A DNA stretch of 6,959 nucleotides from Spartobacteria bacterium (GTDB lineage: Bacteria > Verrucomicrobiota > Verrucomicrobiia > Chthoniobacterales > UBA10450). The translations under genes were made by a program, and so were the position numbers. The stretch spans positions 1-6,959 of the forward strand of contig JAJPJU010000100.1 of NCBI GenBank assembly GCA_021324035.1, given 5' to 3'. Of the stretch, positions 4,150-6,959 are shown in pieces (position 1 is the first letter of the stretch; every line of letters starts with the position of its first letter). The notes beneath the pieces are model-generated. The model searched no databases and was not told where the DNA came from. It saw only the letters and a program-made list of their open reading frames with translations.

Positions 4150-6959
4150 AAACAAAAAATGCCCGCTCCTCGGCTTTCTTCATTTTGCGCGCGCTTATCG
4201 CATCTCTTCTATGCCTCATTGCGGTGACGCTGGCCATATTCGCCTCTGCAACATTACCTGACGTGGGAGAGCGCTTCGCCGGAGGCGCGGTCAAACTGGA
4301 CAAATATCCGGCAGAGGCTCCCCCACGGGTAAAATCAAAAAGGGCGCAATCTATTCCGTATACCGGCGCACCACTCGACCTGACCCCGGTCACTCCAGTT
4401 CGGACCGGGAAGTTGCAATACATGACACCGATCAATCCGGAGAAAGTCCCTAAAACTTATCACCCCGAGCCGTATTTTCGCCCGACGGCGAAGAAAAGCG
4501 GTGGAGCAGACGCCCCGAGCCAGACCGTTGCCGGCCCGAGTACTTCTGCGCCAGCTTCCACCGGCTTAAACTTCGAAGGTATCGGTGAGGGTTTTGCAGG
4601 ATTTCTGGTCGGTGGCAATCCTCCCGATGTGAACGGCCGCGTCGGGGCAACGCAATTCGTCCAGTGGAACAACACCAGCTTCGCCGTTTTTAACAAAGTC
4701 ACCGGCGCGCTCGAGTACGGTCCGGCGGCGGGTAATACCCTCTTTCAATCGCTCGGCGGCGATTGCGCGTCGCACAACGACGGCGACCCCGTCGTCTCCT
4801 ACGACATTCTCGCCGGGCGTTGGGTGATCTCGCAGTTCGCAGTCGCTGGGACCTCCGGCTACTCACACCAATGCGTCGCGGTTTCCACGACATCGGACGC
4901 GACTGGAGAGTATTATGTCTACGATTTCGTTACGGATCAGACCAACTTCGTCGATTATCCGCACATGGGCGTGTGGCCGGATGGCTATTACGTTACGACT
5001 CACGTCTTCGTAGTGGGACCATCCGGACTACCGGTCGCGGCGCCCAGCGCATTCGTCGCCGCGCGGGTTTATGTTTTCGAGCGGGACAAAATGATTGATG
5101 GACTCCCGGCACGGATGCAAAGCGTCGATCTGGGTCAGGACTTTGGATTGATCCCGGCCGATCTCGACAGTTTGACTCCCCCGCCAGCGGGCGAGGCGGA
5201 GTTTGTTCTCGCTCCTAATCGCGTGCTTACCAACCTGACTGATTCGTTTCGGGTCGCGGTGACGTGGGACCCGGCGCCAGTAATCGCAATCGTACCAGGT
5301 TCACTTCAAACTGGCATCGGCAATGCACCGTGCCTCAGCGGTGTGAACTCTCCGGCGCGGGACTGCGTTCCTCAGCCGCCGCCGGCAACAGGACCAGACT
5401 ATCTCGATAATCTTTCCGGGCACTACATGTACCGACTTGCTTATCGAAATCAGGGCACGCAAGCCGTGGCGGACGAGTCGCTCGTCCTCAGTGCCCTAAC
5501 GAATGGCGCCGGCTCGCCGGCCCACGGAGCAATCCGGTGGTGGGAGTTTCGTAACGCAGGAAGCTCGACCACACAGCCGACGGTTTTCCAGAACGGTACC
5601 TATGATCCAGACACCAGTTACCGTTTCATGTCATCGATCGCGATGGACAAAGATCGCAACATCGCTCTCGGCTACAGCAAATCGAGCACAACGATCAAAC
5701 CGGGCATGTACCTCACCGGCCGACTGGCTACTGATCCCGCCGGCACGATGGGCGCCGAGACGGAAATGCAGGCTGGCAGCGGAGTACAGCTGGCTGGCGG
5801 AAATCGGTGGGGTGACTACACCTCCATGACCGTTGATCCGATCGATCAGTGCACCTTCTATTATACAAACGAATACCTAACGACGAACGGAGCATTCAAT
5901 TGGCACACCCGTATCGCCAGCTTCAAGTTTCCAACCTGCGTCTCGGCCGCCAATCTCTACGGCACGGTCACCGGCAGAATTACTTCCGCTGAGACCGGCG
6001 CTCCCATTTCGGGCGTGAGAGTGGCATTGAGCAACGACTTCGCGGGAGCGAGCGACGACAACGGCATCTACACAATTCTTGTTCCGGCCGGCAGCTACAC
6101 TGCTACCGCTGCGGATTCGGCTCGCAATTGCTCGGCAGCCTCGCCCGCATCGGCGGGCGTTGCACCGACCGGTGGCGGAACGGTTAGCCAGAACTTCGCC
6201 ATGACCGGCACCTCGAAGCTGGAGGCGAACGGCTTCACGATCGACGATTCGTTAGGCAACAACAACGGCATTGTTAACCGAGCCGAATGCGTGAAAGTAA
6301 ACCTTGGAGTCAAGAATAACGGTTGCGCAACCGAAACTGCAATCGCTGGTCACCTAACGACGACGACTCCAGGCGTTACCATCGACAATCCCGACTCGTC
6401 GTATGCCGATCAGGCGATCGACCAAAGCGGAATGAACCTGACGCCCTACAAGATTTCTGTCTCGAACTCATTTGTCTGCGGCACCGAGATCGCGCTTGCG
6501 CTCGAACTCACCTCCGCCGGCGGAACAAAGACCGTCCAGTACACCGTCCCGACGTGTGCGGGTGGCCCGGATCAAGCGATCCCGAGCAGCCAGCTTTCCA
6601 CGAGTGACTCGACTCAGGCGGATCGAATCGGGCGCGACGCCGTCCCGAGCAAATGTTCCGGCAAAGCCAGTCCCGGCGGCGGTTTCGCCGGAACGCATTA
6701 CTACAAGACGTTCACATTTGCCAACACCAGCGGCGCTGCGCGTTGCTACACGGTGACGATCAACGCTGGTCTGGGCGGTCCGGGCGACATTGAAAGTGTT
6801 GCTTACGATCAAACCTACGACCCGACCATGATCAGCACGAATTATCTTGGAGATAGTGGCATCACCGGACTTGGCACAACCGTTGATACTGCGAGCTATT
6901 CGTTCACCGTCCCAACCGGGCATAACTTTGTGGTGGTAGTGAATACTACCGGCGGAGAG
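4146..6959 (+). CDS. large multidomain secreted protein with carboxypeptidase-regulatory-like domain, 3' end outside window
   Basis: The frame is open for 938 codons to the window edge, so the C-terminus is missing. A signal peptide is clear: MKTKNARSS, a hydrophobic core at 11-33, and likely cleavage after Ala-Ser-Ala35. A proline-rich linker runs from about 36 to 140. Residues about 140-600 form a beta-propeller-like region with recurring secreted-protein motifs: PPDVNGRVGATQFVQWNN from 159, NDGDPVVSYD at 211-220, DYPHMGVWPDGYY from 270, RWGDYTSMTVDP from 554 and NWHTRIASFKFPTC at 585-598. Residues about 604-688 match the carboxypeptidase regulatory-like (CarboxypepD_reg) Ig-type fold: GTVTGRITSAETGAPISGVRVAL, with DDNGIYTILVPAGSYT, here quoted in parts from about 606. 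Residues about 692-805 resemble a CARDB-type Ig-like domain with a D-x-N-x-G…E pattern (Asp700 to Glu714). A further beta domain begins near 809 (Cys837, Cys867, then SVAYDQTYDP and NFVVVVNTT). No catalytic motif was recognised; a surface or adhesive role is inferred. Confidence 0.82.
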   Translation, partial: MKTKNARSSAFFILRALIASLLCLIAVTLAIFASATLPDVGERFAGGAVKLDKYPAEAPPRVKSKRAQSIPYTGAPLDLTPVTPVRTGKLQYMTPINPEKVPKTYHPEPYFRPTAKKSGGADAPSQTVAGPSTSAPASTGLNFEGIGEGFAGFLVGGNPPDVNGRVGATQFVQWNNTSFAVFNKVTGALEYGPAAGNTLFQSLGGDCASHNDGDPVVSYDILAGRWVISQFAVAGTSGYSHQCVAVSTTSDATGEYYVYDFVTDQTNFVDYPHMGVWPDGYYVTTHVFVVGPSGLPVAAPSAFVAARVYVFERDKMIDGLPARMQSVDLGQDFGLIPADLDSLTPPPAGEAEFVLAPNRVLTNLTDSFRVAVTWDPAPVIAIVPGSLQTGIGNAPCLSGVNSPARDCVPQPPPATGPDYLDNLSGHYMYRLAYRNQGTQAVADESLVLSALTNGAGSPAHGAIRWWEFRNAGSSTTQPTVFQNGTYDPDTSYRFMSSIAMDKDRNIALGYSKSSTTIKPGMYLTGRLATDPAGTMGAETEMQAGSGVQLAGGNRWGDYTSMTVDPIDQCTFYYTNEYLTTNGAFNWHTRIASFKFPTCVSAANLYGTVTGRITSAETGAPISGVRVALSNDFAGASDDNGIYTILVPAGSYTATAADSARNCSAASPASAGVAPTGGGTVSQNFAMTGTSKLEANGFTIDDSLGNNNGIVNRAECVKVNLGVKNNGCATETAIAGHLTTTTPGVTIDNPDSSYADQAIDQSGMNLTPYKISVSNSFVCGTEIALALELTSAGGTKTVQYTVPTCAGGPDQAIPSSQLSTSDSTQADRIGRDAVPSKCSGKASPGGGFAGTHYYKTFTFANTSGAARCYTVTINAGLGGPGDIESVAYDQTYDPTMISTNYLGDSGITGLGTTVDTASYSFTVPTGHNFVVVVNTTGGE

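Noticed and set aside
6468..6923. A 151-codon open frame on the minus strand within the large right-hand gene
   Set aside because: It is fully covered by the 4146 reading frame, whose translation shows recognisable secreted-domain motifs. The antisense product is Arg-rich and featureless.
1..6959. Mobile element, CRISPR array, tRNA/rRNA gene, or defence/toxin-antitoxin system
   Set aside because: No transposase, integrase, nuclease, helicase or methylase motif, no regularly spaced repeat array and no RNA gene could be read in the sequence. All genes have signal sequences or sorting tails typical of exported proteins.

Overview
The window comes from a bacterium with moderately GC-rich DNA and a large secretome. 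All four substantial genes are on the + strand and all look exported. A PEP-CTERM sorting signal, a type I dockerin with a characteristic QTKSQSG/LVKSKSG signature, and long Asp-box or carboxypeptidase-regulatory-domain proteins together recall soil Verrucomicrobiota of the Chthoniobacterales type (Udaeobacter-like). Acidobacteriota are a possible alternative. This placement is an inference from protein style; no rRNA or taxonomic marker gene is present.

Layout: (1) positions 2-328 hold the 3' end of a PEP-CTERM protein gene whose N-terminus is outside the window. (2) Positions 329-427 are a short spacer packed with inverted and direct repeats, including a perfect 20-bp palindrome at 373-392. 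(3) Positions 428-3307 encode a secreted protein of about 959 residues with a sialidase-like (Asp-box) beta-propeller region and a C-terminal dockerin. (4) Positions 3465-4016 encode a small, cysteine-containing putative lipoprotein of unknown function. (5) A 112-bp spacer leads to an excellent Shine-Dalgarno sequence. That sequence serves a six-codon mini-ORF (4129-4149), whose stop overlaps the ATG of (6) a very large multidomain secreted protein. This last gene runs from 4146 off the right edge of the window, open for 938 codons.

The genes do not form a recognisable metabolic pathway. The common theme is cell-surface or extracellular proteins displayed by different means: PEP-CTERM/exosortase anchoring, a dockerin, a lipid anchor, and a large secreted repeat-type protein. 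No exosortase, cohesin, transporter, mobile element, tRNA/rRNA gene, CRISPR array or defence gene is visible. Spacers are 99, 157 and 129 bp, so no stretch over 300 bp lacks a gene. The two observations most worth checking are the dyad/direct-repeat cluster at 333-392 and the leader ORF with an ATGA overlap at 4117-4149. I see no convincing evidence of a wholly new biological system.
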